NCBI GenBank assembly: GCA_900550035.1
Contig: URQS01000016.1
Location: 1 to 60,785, forward strand
DNA length: 60,785 bases
Origin: an uncultured Prevotella sp.
GTDB lineage: Bacteria; Bacteroidota; Bacteroidia; Bacteroidales; Bacteroidaceae
Direction: 5' to 3'
In this document: positions 42,678 to 51,871 of the stretch, piece by piece
Layout: every line of letters starts with the position of its first letter
How positions within the stretch are numbered: position 1 is the first letter of the stretch
Notes under the pieces: model-generated
What the model was told of the DNA's origin: nothing
The model's input: only the letters and a program-made list of their open reading frames with translations
The model's database searches: none
Made by a program: the position numbers and the translations under genes

Positions 42678-44339
42678 ATGAAACAGTTGATACAAATCCG
42701 TTGCAAAAATAATAAAAAAAGTCTGAAAGTTGAAGCCGGAACCACACTTTCTGACATTTTCAAGCAATTAAATTTAACTTTACCCTATCCGCCCGTATGC
42801 GCTAAGGTAAATAACAAGGTTGAAGGTTTGCATTATCGCGTATATAACGCCAAGGACATAGAGTATCTCGACATCTCGTCGCCATCCGGATTGCGGGCCT
42901 ATACACGCACTCTCTTCTTCGTGCTTTGCAAGGCGGTGCAGGATTTGTATCCCGGTACAAGGGTTCGTATCGACATTCCGGTATCCAATGGTTTCTATTG
43001 CGACCTCAACATAGGCCGTCCCGTCACCGAAGCCGACGCTACGGCTGTGCGCAACGGGATGCAGGCCATCATCGACCGTGCCATACCCATACGCCGCCAC
43101 GAAGTGCCTACCGACGAGGCTATTGCACGTTTCGAGGAGATGGGCTATCACGACAAGGCGCTGCTGCTGCACACTACGGGCCGGCTCTATACATTATATT
43201 ATGACATCAACGGCTTCATCGACTACTATTACGGTTCGATGCTCACCAATACGGCGCAGCTCACGCTCTTCGGACTGGAGAAATACTACGACGGACTGCT
43301 TCTGCGCATACCCTCGATGAGCAACCCTTCGGAGCTTGGCGCACTCATACGCCAGGACAAGATGTTTGAAATATTCCAGGAGCACCACCGCTGGCAGAAT
43401 CTTCTGGGAATGTCTACCGTCGGCACATTCAACGAGGCTGTGCGCGAAGGATACGCCACCGAGATAATCAACGTGTCGGAGGCGCTGCAGGAAAAGAAGA
43501 TAGCGCACATTGCCGAGAACATTGCTGGTAAGAAGACCGTTAAGATGGTGCTCATAGCCGGACCCTCAAGTTCGGGCAAGACCACATCGTGCAAGCGACT
43601 GAGCATCCAGCTCCTTTGCAACGGCATACGCCCCGTGCCCGTGTCGCTCGACGACTACTTCGTCGACCGCGAACTGACTCCGAAGGACGAGAACGGCGAA
43701 TACGACTTCGAGTCGGTACACGCCCTCAACCTGCCTCTGCTCAACAAGCAGCTCATGCAGCTCTTCAACGGCGAGGAAGTGGAGCTGCCCAAGTACGACT
43801 TCATCAAAGGTCGCAGTGTGCCGAGCGGTAAGAAGATGCGCATGCGCCCCGGCGATGTTCTCGTGATAGAAGGCATTCACGCCCTCAACCCCGAACTGAC
43901 GTCGCAGATACCCGAAGAGTATAAGTATCGGGTGTACGCATCGGCACTCACCACCATTCTCCTCGACGACCACAACTACATCCCCACCACCGACAACCGC
44001 TTGCTGCGCCGCATTATACGCGACTACAAGCAGCGTGGATGTTCAGCCCGCGACACCATACGCCGTTGGCCCAGCGTGCGCCGGGGCGAAAACAAATGGA
44101 TATTCCCGTTCCAGGAAAATGCCGACGAAATGTTCAACACTGCCATGATATACGAGTTGGCTGCCATCAAGACCCAAGCCGAACCCCTGCTCGAACAGGT
44201 GCCCGAGAACTGCGAAGAGTATGCCGAGGCATACCGTCTGCGCAAGTTCCTGAGCTACTTCCTGCCCATCGACCACGGCGTTCTGCCACCGACATCACTC
44301 CTGCGTGAGTTCATAGGAGGCAGCTCGTTCTCGTATTAA
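42678..44339 (+). CDS. Nucleoside kinase with N-terminal TGS-like domain
   Basis: 553 aa from the start chosen. Residues 1-70 resemble the TGS domain (IQIRCKNN, EAGTTLSDIFKQL), 70-280 the editing-like region of threonyl-tRNA synthetase (HDKALLLHTTG), and 290-500 a uridine kinase/phosphoribulokinase fold with P-loop IAGPSSSGKTTS (293-304) and the DDYFVDRE motif. This fusion is common in Bacteroidota and Firmicutes; it probably phosphorylates uridine or cytidine, but the substrate is not proven. The GC-rich repeat copy 3 begins inside its stop codon. Confidence 0.87.
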   Translation: MKQLIQIRCKNNKKSLKVEAGTTLSDIFKQLNLTLPYPPVCAKVNNKVEGLHYRVYNAKDIEYLDISSPSGLRAYTRTLFFVLCKAVQDLYPGTRVRIDIPVSNGFYCDLNIGRPVTEADATAVRNGMQAIIDRAIPIRRHEVPTDEAIARFEEMGYHDKALLLHTTGRLYTLYYDINGFIDYYYGSMLTNTAQLTLFGLEKYYDGLLLRIPSMSNPSELGALIRQDKMFEIFQEHHRWQNLLGMSTVGTFNEAVREGYATEIINVSEALQEKKIAHIAENIAGKKTVKMVLIAGPSSSGKTTSCKRLSIQLLCNGIRPVPVSLDDYFVDRELTPKDENGEYDFESVHALNLPLLNKQLMQLFNGEEVELPKYDFIKGRSVPSGKKMRMRPGDVLVIEGIHALNPELTSQIPEEYKYRVYASALTTILLDDHNYIPTTDNRLLRRIIRDYKQRGCSARDTIRRWPSVRRGENKWIFPFQENADEMFNTAMIYELAAIKTQAEPLLEQVPENCEEYAEAYRLRKFLSYFLPIDHGVLPPTSLLREFIGGSSFSY

Positions 44340-44387
44340 AAGCCCTACCCCCAGCCCCTCCCCCGTAGGGAGGGGAGCGAAATGTAC
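44338..44387. repeat. GC-rich CCCC/GGGG element, copy 3
   Basis: AAAAGCCCTACCCCCAG followed by the CCCTCCCC/GGGAGGGG hairpin and GCGAAATG. Nearly the same as the copy at 50374-50419 including the following ACCGACT. Its first A's belong to the upstream stop codon. Confidence 0.9.
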
Positions 44388-44400
44388 CGACTTATAGAAA

Positions 44401-44450
44401 CGTATCAACATTTTTCTAAGGGAACTTTGGCGCATGGACAACACTTTTTT
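44401..44450 (-). repeat. 33-bp unit repeat, diverged pair (site 1 of family at 50455)
   Basis: On the minus strand AAAAAAGTGTTGTCC is followed 33 bp later by AAAAATGTTGATACG, linked by AAAGTTCCCTTAGAAA. This matches the 33-bp units upstream of ATPase 2 in motif and in period. Confidence 0.7.
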
Positions 44451-44598
44451 GCAAACTACACAAAGACTTCATAGCCTAATACTAATAGTAAATGAAAACA
44501 TTAAGTTCGCACGTTATCAAAACAGTTTTTTGTGGCTAAAAGATGCTGGATATGCTAATGTTTATAAAGAAAGCAAAATCACTACCTACAAATTATAA
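44434..44598 (+). other. Possible small ORF or gene remnant
   Basis: ATG at 44434 opens 54 codons to TAA at 44598. The middle part (ARYQNSFLWLKDAGYANVYK) is protein-like and recalls the WL-(V/K)D-x-x motif region of the DUF4143 ATPases, so it may be a remnant; a chance frame in AT-rich DNA is equally possible. Its start overlaps the repeat. The remaining spacer 44599-44654 shows nothing recognisable. Confidence 0.2.
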
Positions 44599-44654
44599 GA
44601 TTGACCTTAGCGGTTTGTAGAAGAACAACGCTCCGAAAATAGTTAGTACATACG

Positions 44655-44690
44655 AAAAAAGTGGCGCCCCATAATTGGGACGCCACTTTT
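44655..44690 (-). terminator. Terminator of susCD pair A
   Basis: AAAAGTGGCGTCCC/GGGGCGCCACTTTTTT on the minus strand with a 6-nt loop and a T-run; 54 bp after the susD-like stop. The A-run on the other side allows bidirectional action. Confidence 0.88.
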
Positions 44691-44744
44691 AGTATATAGC
44701 CATTAGGCTGATTTTCGTATTTGTCTTTAAAGCTTACAGACTGA

Positions 44745-46754
44745 TTACTTTACATCAGTAGGACCCTGTCCAGCGATTTTCGGCCATCCTGGGTTCTGAT
44801 ATACAACTGATGTGTTGAGGTCGGTCTGGTCGCCTGCTGCAGTCTGACGGAATACGCTCTGTGCAATAGGTGACAGATAGTGGGCAGGTGTGAACTTGTA
44901 GCCATCGAACACCTCGTTGTTGATCTTAGAGATCTGGTATGGACGGATGTAGTCACCACTAATCTCCTTAGAGCTGATGTTGCCCTTACCGCCTTCAACG
45001 TCTACCATAGCGAGGTTGGTAGAACCGTCGCGCCATGCACCTTCGTACACAGTACCCCAGTACTTCATACCTTCAATCTGGTAACCGTTAATCTGGTCGC
45101 AAGCACGCCAGCGAATCAGGTCTTCCCAACGCATACCCTCACCGATGAACTCGTTGCGGCGCTCGCGACGGATGTTGTATGTTGTAGCGTCAACAAGCTG
45201 GCCGTGTGAGTAAGCACCGAAGTCCCACTTAGCCTCCTCCTGCATATTGGTTGCAGCGATGGTCTTGTTGTAGTCAGGATCAACCTTAGCACGTGTGCGG
45301 AGTGCACGCCAGTACTTGTCGGCAGTTGCGTCGATAGAGTTGTTCTTCAGCCATGAAGCCTCCATGTAGTTGAGCAGTGCCTCTGTGCCACGGAATACGA
45401 TGCTTCCGCTCTCGCCGAAGTGGTGGTTGAACTGCTGCTGGGTGTCGTAGTTCTTACCCTTCTTTACAGCGTAGCCAGTAACCATACGTGTCTCGTTGTT
45501 GCCCTTTACAGTCCAAGAGAGGTCTACCGAGTTGACACCGTCGTCGGTGTAGTTCTCTATACCGTTGTCTACCTTGGTGAAGATCTTGATACGAGAGTCG
45601 CGATTCTGCAGAGTAGCCTTGATGCCCTGGTTCTCCCAGTTGGCGTCATAGCCAGAATTAGCCGCGTAGATAGGCAGACCGTTGCGCATTAGGAATGAGT
45701 TGACCAATCCACGTGTCCAACCTGTACCACCACCGTTGCGCTGGAGCTGCATCTGGATGTTGTGTGTAACGTTAGCCTTCAGACGGTCGAATGCGCGGTA
45801 CATGATAACCTCGCTATAGCCGCTCATATCCTTGTCACAGAACATTGTGTAGTAAGGATTGGTGCTTGCCAGGTTTCTGTCCTGACCCTCTTCTGCGTCA
45901 GTATTCTCTACGAGGTTGCCAACGAGCTTGTCGCCAAGTTCCTTCGACGACTTCATAGCCTCAGTGAGGAAGTGGTCGATTGAAGAGTCGATGTTGAAGT
46001 CCTTAACGTCCTCAGCATTGCCAGGCCATCCCGGACCGCCCGGAACGAATGCAGTACCCTTGTGATACTTCTCCCATGTAGCCTCGAAGAGGGCTGCGCG
46101 TGAGCGGAGCAACAGGGCTGCGTCGCGTGAGATGCGGTTCTTGCCGCCAGGAGCTGTCTGAGAAAGAAGTTCGAGAGCCTTGTCGAGGTCGTCGAGAATC
46201 TGCTGGGCTACCTTATGGCGTGGCTGACGCTTTGAAGCCTGTACAAGAGTCTCCTTGTCGTCAGGAAGTGCTGTGAGCACGATAGGGAAGTCGCCTAATG
46301 ACTGGAGCTTGTCCAGATAGAGGTAGGCGCGGAGGAAGTAAGCCTCGCCGATATAGTGGCGTACGTTGGCAGCAGCACCAGAAATCTTACCTGCCTCATA
46401 CTTCGGCAATACCTGATCGAGGAAGTAGTTGACATTACGGATGTTTCCGAAATCCCAAGCACCACCACTCTGGCCTACTTTCCAGTTGCCTGGCACCCAA
46501 CGGCTTGAATAGCCGGTAGCTGCCTGGTTGTCGGTAGCGTTGTCGTAGGCGAATGTGCCCATACCATAGCTGCCTGGGCCAATGCTGGTGAGTACACCAT
46601 ACAGATTGATTGTGTAGGCAGCAAGGTCTGCCTCGGCTGTGAAGAAAGCCGCAGGAGTAACGTTGCTCTCAGGCTCCTTGTCGAGGAAATCGTTGCAGCT
46701 GGTCAGGCCGAGCGATGCGCCCAATACGAGCATTGAAATATATTTAAGCTTCAT
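44745..46754 (-). CDS. SusD/RagB-family outer-membrane lipoprotein (pair A)
   Basis: Surface-exposed substrate-binding partner of a SusC transporter. 669 aa with a lipoprotein signal (SLGLTSC, Cys 20) and the SusD start CNDFLDKEPESNVTPAAFF; TPR-like helices with YFLRAYLYLDKLQSLGDFPIV and the late RRERRNEFIGEGMRWEDLIRWRAC motif are typical. The ligand (glycan or peptide) cannot be told. It is 46 bp downstream of its susC partner and closes the operon. Confidence 0.94.
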   Translation of the reverse strand: MKLKYISMLVLGASLGLTSCNDFLDKEPESNVTPAAFFTAEADLAAYTINLYGVLTSIGPGSYGMGTFAYDNATDNQAATGYSSRWVPGNWKVGQSGGAWDFGNIRNVNYFLDQVLPKYEAGKISGAAANVRHYIGEAYFLRAYLYLDKLQSLGDFPIVLTALPDDKETLVQASKRQPRHKVAQQILDDLDKALELLSQTAPGGKNRISRDAALLLRSRAALFEATWEKYHKGTAFVPGGPGWPGNAEDVKDFNIDSSIDHFLTEAMKSSKELGDKLVGNLVENTDAEEGQDRNLASTNPYYTMFCDKDMSGYSEVIMYRAFDRLKANVTHNIQMQLQRNGGGTGWTRGLVNSFLMRNGLPIYAANSGYDANWENQGIKATLQNRDSRIKIFTKVDNGIENYTDDGVNSVDLSWTVKGNNETRMVTGYAVKKGKNYDTQQQFNHHFGESGSIVFRGTEALLNYMEASWLKNNSIDATADKYWRALRTRAKVDPDYNKTIAATNMQEEAKWDFGAYSHGQLVDATTYNIRRERRNEFIGEGMRWEDLIRWRACDQINGYQIEGMKYWGTVYEGAWRDGSTNLAMVDVEGGKGNISSKEISGDYIRPYQISKINNEVFDGYKFTPAHYLSPIAQSVFRQTAAGDQTDLNTSVVYQNPGWPKIAGQGPTDVK

Positions 46755-46800
46755 AAGTTGTTTCCTTTCCTTTATATCTATATAAGAATTAGGTAATTTT

Positions 46801-49800
46801 TTAGAATGTCACACTAAGGCCGCATGAGAATGTCTTCGACAACGGATAGGTCTTACCAATCTCGCCACCCCAGCCTGCTCCGATAAGCTCGGGATCGCCA
46901 GCCTCTGTGAAGTTGGTGATGGTGAGGAGGTTCTCGCCTGATACGAAGAAGCGGAGGTTCTCGATGTATACCTTGCGTGTAAGTTCCTTCGGCAGTGTGT
47001 AGCCGATAGTGATGTTCTTCAGACGAGCGTAAGCAGCATTCTGCAAGTAGCGTGTCTGTGTCTGTGTATTGCGACCACCATTCCAGCTAACACGTGGGTA
47101 GTAAGCGCCCTTGTTGTCCTCACGCCAGTAGTCACTATGACACTTCATACCTATTGCCTGCCACTTACCTTGACCGGTAGCACCCCAGAACATTGGTCCA
47201 CCTGCAGCGTAGTCGCGCTTGAGTGTTCCCTGGAAGAATACCTTGATGTCGAAGCCCTTCCAAGCAGCGTCGAGGTTCAAACCGAAGTTGTAGCGCGGTG
47301 TTGAGTTACCGATGATGCGGCGGTCGCCAGACTTGTTGGCTGTGCCTTCGCCACCATTAATCTTGCCGTCACCGTCGAGGTCCTTGTACATGATGTCACC
47401 TGCTGTCCAACCGCTTCCGAGTGCGCTTTGGTCAACCTTTTTGAGGTGAGCGTCCATCTCTTCCTGGCTCTGTGCGATGCCGAGAGTAGTGTAACCCCAG
47501 ATGTCGCCGAGCTTGGCACCCTTATAATATGAACCGAGCTTCTTAGAGGGGTTAGGATACTTGTCGATAACCACCTGGTTGTCGCTCAATACGAATGAAG
47601 CGCCGTAGCTAACCTCACCGATGATGTCGCGCCAGCTAATCTGCAAATCCCATCCCTTAGAAGTCATGTCGAGGTTGTTGACTCTTGGAGGATTGGCACC
47701 GAGGATAACGGGCAACTCAGGAGCTGGACCTACCATGTCGAATGTATTGCGCTGATAGTAGCCGAACGAACCGGTCAAGCGGTTGTTGAAAGCGCCCCAG
47801 TCGAGACCTACTTCCCATGTGCGGCTCTTCTCCCATGTAAGAGTATTAGATACGAGTCCGGGCTGTGATGCTGTATTAGGCTTAACACCGTTTACGAGCC
47901 AGTTGCTGCCCTGAGCCGAGAATCCGATAGTAGGATAGAACGGATACCAGTTGTCAGTGTTCTGGTTGCCGAGCTGACCCCAAGAAGCACGGAGCTTCAA
48001 TGTGTTGACATACTTGGCTATTGGCTCCCAGAAACTCTCCTGAGCGATGTTCCAACCTGCTGAGAATGATGGGAAGAAGTTCCAACGATTGTCGCGGAGG
48101 AAGCGTGAAGAGCCGTCGTAGCGGAGGTTAGCCTCGAAGAGGTAGCGTCCGGCGAAGTCGTAGTTGATACGTCCGAAGAAGCCTGCTGTGGTCCATGAGT
48201 TGTAAGCACCGCCTACGCTTGGCTTTGTTGTTGTAGTGTTGAGAGTTGGCAGGCCTGACATGATGCCGTTCTGGCGTGCTGTCACGTTGCGCTGACGGAA
48301 CCACTCGCTCTGGAAACCGCCCATCACCTTCATGTTGTGGTCGCCAAATGCACGGCTATACTCAGCAAAGAGGTTCGGGTTGAAGTAGTTCGACTTGTAT
48401 GTATACTCGTATACGCTTGTTGTCTCGTTCTGGTCAACATACGGGTTGTTGTCGCAGTCGTAGCCGTAAGTAGTCTGCCAGTCGCGGTGGTTGAAATGTG
48501 TAATGATACGGTAGTTCAACTCGGCATTGAGGGTCAAGCCCTTAACCGGAGTAGCTACAAACGAGAGCTGCTGTGCCAGGCGGTCAGTCTGGTTCTTGGC
48601 GCGTCCGCCGTTCTGGAGGCGTCCGATGTACGACTCAGGCAGCCAGTTGCCGTTCGGGTCCTTTGTAGGAATGATAGGCCAGTAGCGGCACATGTTGTGA
48701 TAGAACTCGTCGGTACCGTTAACAAGGTCGCCCGGCATCTCGAAGTCGGTACGTGTGAAGCGTGTGTTGTATGTCACACGCAACCAGTTGGCAAGCTGAG
48801 CCGAAACCTTACCTGTAAAGGCATAGCGCTGTGTGTTATCATCACCATGACGCAGAAGACCGCCACGGTCGAGGTAGTTGGCAGAGAGATAGTACTGCAT
48901 GCGGTCGTCGCCGCCGGTCATGCTGAGGGTGTGCTCCTGCGAGAAGCTGTTGCCAAACTGCTCCTTGAGCCAGTCGGTGTTGCCGAGAGGCAAGAGCGGA
49001 GTGTTGTCCCAAACTTCCCAACGGTTGTTGCCGTTCTTGAACATCTTCTGCATGGTAGGGTCGCTCTGGGCCTTCTTGATCTGCTCAAGCTTGTCGTCGG
49101 TAAACCAGATACCAGCACCACTATTAACAGAAGCCTCGTTCATATATTTAGCCCATGTGTAAGAGTCCATCATCTCCGCCATGTTGAGTGGAGAGTCGAA
49201 ACGGAACGAGTTGTTGTAGTTGATAGTGGCCTTGCCCTTCTTACCGCTCTTGGTGGTGATAAGTACAACACCACCGGCAGCACGCGAACCGTAGATAGAA
49301 GAAGCTGAAGCATCCTTCAATACAGAAATGTTCTCGATGTCCTGCGGGTTGAGTGCGTTCATATCGCCCTCCATACCGTCGATGAGTACGAGCGGAGTTA
49401 CCGAAGAACCAGCACCGATAGTACCGGTACCACGGATGTTGAATGACTTAGTAGAGTTAAGAGTACCACCGCTGTTTGGTGTAGAGAAGTTCATACCAGC
49501 AACAGCACCCTGGAGAGCGTCAGCTACAGAGTTAACCGGACGTGCTGAGAGAGTCTTAGAGTCGACGGTAGATACGGCACCAGTAAGGTTAACCTTCTTC
49601 TGTGTACCGAAACCTACTACTACAACTTCTTCAAGCATCTTCTTGTCGTCCTCGAGGATAATGTCGAGAGGCGCACCGTTCCACTTAACTACCTTTGTTG
49701 TGTAGCCGATGTAAGAGATTTGGATTGAGGCACCCTTCTTTACACCATTGAGTGTAAAGTTGCCGTCAATGTCAGTCACTGTACGCAAGTTGGTACCTTC

Positions 49801-50004
49801 GACAATTATCGAAGCTCCGATTACTGTTTCACCAGTAGCGTCTTTTACAACGCCCTTGCAAGCTGTCTCGTTCTGCTGTGTAGAAGCAGTGAGCACAGCG
49901 TCGTTCGAACCAGCCGCATATGCCATCTGTCCGCCGCTCATAGGAGCAGCAGCGAGCAATGCCATAACCATACCGGCGGTCTTGACTTTCTTGTTAATAA
50001 GCAA
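46801..50004 (-). CDS. SusC/RagA-family TonB-linked outer-membrane transporter (pair A), TTG start
   Basis: TonB-dependent importer, 1067 aa. The first codon is TTG, giving LINKKVKTAGMVMALLAAAP with a basic n-region and a signal peptide to about MAYA (30); the ATG at codon 12 would lose the basic residues. Residues about 48-118 form a carboxypeptidase-regulatory-like domain, EEVVVVGFG (125-133) is the TonB box, then plug (SVLKDASASSIYGSRAAGGVV) and 22-strand barrel ending in Phe (GLSVTF). No STN domain is present, so anti-sigma signalling is not expected. susD follows at 46 bp. Confidence 0.93.
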   Translation of the reverse strand: MLINKKVKTAGMVMALLAAAPMSGGQMAYAAGSNDAVLTASTQQNETACKGVVKDATGETVIGASIIVEGTNLRTVTDIDGNFTLNGVKKGASIQISYIGYTTKVVKWNGAPLDIILEDDKKMLEEVVVVGFGTQKKVNLTGAVSTVDSKTLSARPVNSVADALQGAVAGMNFSTPNSGGTLNSTKSFNIRGTGTIGAGSSVTPLVLIDGMEGDMNALNPQDIENISVLKDASASSIYGSRAAGGVVLITTKSGKKGKATINYNNSFRFDSPLNMAEMMDSYTWAKYMNEASVNSGAGIWFTDDKLEQIKKAQSDPTMQKMFKNGNNRWEVWDNTPLLPLGNTDWLKEQFGNSFSQEHTLSMTGGDDRMQYYLSANYLDRGGLLRHGDDNTQRYAFTGKVSAQLANWLRVTYNTRFTRTDFEMPGDLVNGTDEFYHNMCRYWPIIPTKDPNGNWLPESYIGRLQNGGRAKNQTDRLAQQLSFVATPVKGLTLNAELNYRIITHFNHRDWQTTYGYDCDNNPYVDQNETTSVYEYTYKSNYFNPNLFAEYSRAFGDHNMKVMGGFQSEWFRQRNVTARQNGIMSGLPTLNTTTTKPSVGGAYNSWTTAGFFGRINYDFAGRYLFEANLRYDGSSRFLRDNRWNFFPSFSAGWNIAQESFWEPIAKYVNTLKLRASWGQLGNQNTDNWYPFYPTIGFSAQGSNWLVNGVKPNTASQPGLVSNTLTWEKSRTWEVGLDWGAFNNRLTGSFGYYQRNTFDMVGPAPELPVILGANPPRVNNLDMTSKGWDLQISWRDIIGEVSYGASFVLSDNQVVIDKYPNPSKKLGSYYKGAKLGDIWGYTTLGIAQSQEEMDAHLKKVDQSALGSGWTAGDIMYKDLDGDGKINGGEGTANKSGDRRIIGNSTPRYNFGLNLDAAWKGFDIKVFFQGTLKRDYAAGGPMFWGATGQGKWQAIGMKCHSDYWREDNKGAYYPRVSWNGGRNTQTQTRYLQNAAYARLKNITIGYTLPKELTRKVYIENLRFFVSGENLLTITNFTEAGDPELIGAGWGGEIGKTYPLSKTFSCGLSVTF

Positions 50005-50236
50005 TTAAATTTAGTTATAATTGATTTTAGTAGAGTTAGAAACTATGTAAATTTATTAGGACACAGCACAATGGTATGTACACATATTATATATATGCTC
50101 ACATCGTTGTGTTTCTATAACACGCATTAAGCTCTATCCTTAAAAAACTAAGGGCCGAATTGTTGTTTTGTCTTTAGTTTATGATAAGACTTTTTAAATC
50201 TTATAATTTTTTTAGTGGTTTATGGAGACAAAATTA
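50005..50236 (-). promoter_or_regulatory. susC (pair A) promoter and long leader
   Basis: Minus-strand TAATTTTG at 50229-50236 is a -7 candidate without a good -33. It would give a leader of about 220 nt containing a CCTTA/TAAGG hairpin (50135-50150). No riboswitch was recognised. 50237-50350 shows nothing further. Confidence 0.45.
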
Positions 50237-50354
50237 CAAAATATGTTTAATATAATAAAGATAAATTTGAAGCAATCTTTATCTATTAATGTTCTTTGAC
50301 AGAGTGCACGACAAGCTACACCATCTCACCACCTCACCACCACAACATAACAAC

Positions 50355-50373
50355 TTGTGCTGATACGCAAAAA
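50355..50373 (+). repeat. 19-nt direct repeat, left copy
   Basis: TTGTGCTGATACGCAAAAA, 18 of 19 identical to 52035-52053. The two copies bracket ATPase 2 with its promoter array. Confidence 0.85.
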
Positions 50374-50419
50374 AAGCCCTACCCCCAGCCCTCCCCCGTA
50401 GGGAGGGGAGCGGTATGCA
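50374..50419. repeat. GC-rich CCCC/GGGG element, copy 4
   Basis: AAGCCCTACCCCCAGCCC, then CTCCCC/GGGGAG hairpin, then CGGTATGC. Directly abuts the 19-nt direct repeat. Confidence 0.9.
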
Positions 50420-50454
50420 CCGACTACTCTTGGAGCGATGTTCTTCTACATTAT

Positions 50455-50535
50455 CCCCTAGAAAAGTGTTGTATACCCTTGTAAGTTCCCCTAGAAAAGT
50501 GTTGTATACCCTTGTAAGTTCCCCTAGAAAAGTGT
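50455..50535 (+). repeat. Tandem 33-bp repeats at the ATPase 2 promoter
   Basis: Two identical units (50455-50487, 50488-50520) starting CCCCTAGAAAAGTGT and ending CCCTTGTAAGTT, then 15 nt of a third unit that runs straight into TATCTTTG. Related sequences lie at 44401-44450 and 53957-54005 on the other strand. Confidence 0.95.
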
Positions 50536-50542
50536 ATCTTTG
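50511..50542 (+). promoter_or_regulatory. ATPase 2 promoter
   Basis: CTTG (50511-50514, end of repeat unit 2), 20-bp spacer, TATCTTTG (50535-50542). It places the start near 50549 and excludes the ATG-like frame start at 50540; the ATG at 50579 is used. Confidence 0.7.
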
Positions 50543-50578
50543 CAGCATAAGTATCTATTAATCAAAATAATAGCGAGA

Positions 50579-51871
50579 ATGGAACGACATATTTATAAAA
50601 GTCTGAAGGCATGGAAGGATTCTCCAAATCGTAAACCACTAATTCTACAAGGTGCACGCCAAGTTGGGAAAACCTATATACTTAAAGAATTCGGAAAAAG
50701 AGAGTACGATAATGTGGTATATATCAACTGTGACGACAATGACGATATGAAGGATATGTTTGTAGATTATGACATAAAACGCATTATTCGCAGTCTCAGT
50801 GCTATATCCGGAATATCTATAACAACATCATCGACATTAATAATACTTGATGAGATACAGGAGATAAACCGCGGTCTTTCATCATTAAAATATTTTTGCG
50901 AGAAAGCTCCAGAATACCATGTTGCCGTTGCTGGGTCACTACTCGGTATAACACTGCACAATGGTACATCATTTCCCGTGGGGAAAGTGGATATGCTTTA
51001 TATGTATCCTATGGATTTTGAAGAATATCTTATAGCTATGGGAAAATCACAACTTGTGGAACTACTCAATAACAAAGAATGGTTAAGTCTATCATCTGTA
51101 CAACAGATGCTCACAGAATTGCTACGCCAATACTACTTTGTTGGAGGTATGCCAGAGGCTGTCAAGGCATATATTGAGCGTGGAGACATATGGGAGGTAC
51201 GCTCAATACAAACAAAAATCATTGAGGCTTATCGCAATGATATGTCCAAACATGCTCCGCTACAACAAGTACAACGTATAAACATGGTGTGGAATTCAAT
51301 TCCATCACAATTGGCGCGCGACAACAAGAAGTTTGTATATGGCGCTCTGAAAAAGGGAGCACGAGCCAACGATTTCGAAATAGCAATACAGTGGCTTGTC
51401 GACTCTAGTCTGGTACATAAGGTATATCGCATAAATAAACCTGCAATGCCGCTTAAATTCTATGAGGATATGTCTGCTTTCAAACTTTTCCTGCTCGACT
51501 GTGGATTGCTCGGAGCGTTGTCGGAGACTCCTCCACAACAAATACTTATTGGCAATAATATATTTGAGGAATACAAAGGAGCGTTCACCGAAAACTATGT
51601 GTTACAGCAACTAAAATCAATACCACATACATTTGTATACTATTACAGCAATGAAAATTCCACAATGGAGATTGACTTTGTTGTACAACACGACAATGAT
51701 ATTATACCCGTAGAAGTGAAAGCGGAAGAAAATCTTAGAGCAAAATCCTTGCGACAGTTCACTAATGATAATCCTGACTTGCATGGCATACGTTTCTCAA
51801 TGTCGGGATATAGAGAACAAGAATGGATGACAAATGTGCCTCTATGGGCGGTAAAGTGGGCGTTTGATTAA
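50579..51871 (+). CDS. AAA ATPase with DUF4143 C-domain (ATPase 2)
   Basis: 430 aa. Walker A GARQVGKT (25-32), Walker B LIILDEIQ (87-94), AVAGSLLG (116-123), a winged-helix-like part with AIQWLVDSSLVHKVYRI, and the DUF4143 end with EIDFVV-EVK: D366, E379, K381, the same D-X12-E-x-K spacing as ATPase 1 and compatible with a PD-(D/E)xK nuclease site. Third codon positions are clearly richer in A/T than in neighbouring genes, a sign of transfer. Direct repeats and tandem arrays surround it. Function unknown. Confidence 0.87.
   Translation: MERHIYKSLKAWKDSPNRKPLILQGARQVGKTYILKEFGKREYDNVVYINCDDNDDMKDMFVDYDIKRIIRSLSAISGISITTSSTLIILDEIQEINRGLSSLKYFCEKAPEYHVAVAGSLLGITLHNGTSFPVGKVDMLYMYPMDFEEYLIAMGKSQLVELLNNKEWLSLSSVQQMLTELLRQYYFVGGMPEAVKAYIERGDIWEVRSIQTKIIEAYRNDMSKHAPLQQVQRINMVWNSIPSQLARDNKKFVYGALKKGARANDFEIAIQWLVDSSLVHKVYRINKPAMPLKFYEDMSAFKLFLLDCGLLGALSETPPQQILIGNNIFEEYKGAFTENYVLQQLKSIPHTFVYYYSNENSTMEIDFVVQHDNDIIPVEVKAEENLRAKSLRQFTNDNPDLHGIRFSMSGYREQEWMTNVPLWAVKWAFD

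Noticed and set aside
50005..50228. Riboswitch in the susC leader
   Set aside because: Only small AT-rich hairpins are seen; no conserved core of a known riboswitch class was recognised.
50455..50535. Tandem repeats as a CRISPR array
   Set aside because: Units of 33 bp follow one another with no unique spacers, and no cas genes are present. The same holds for 32659-32754 and 52074-52161.
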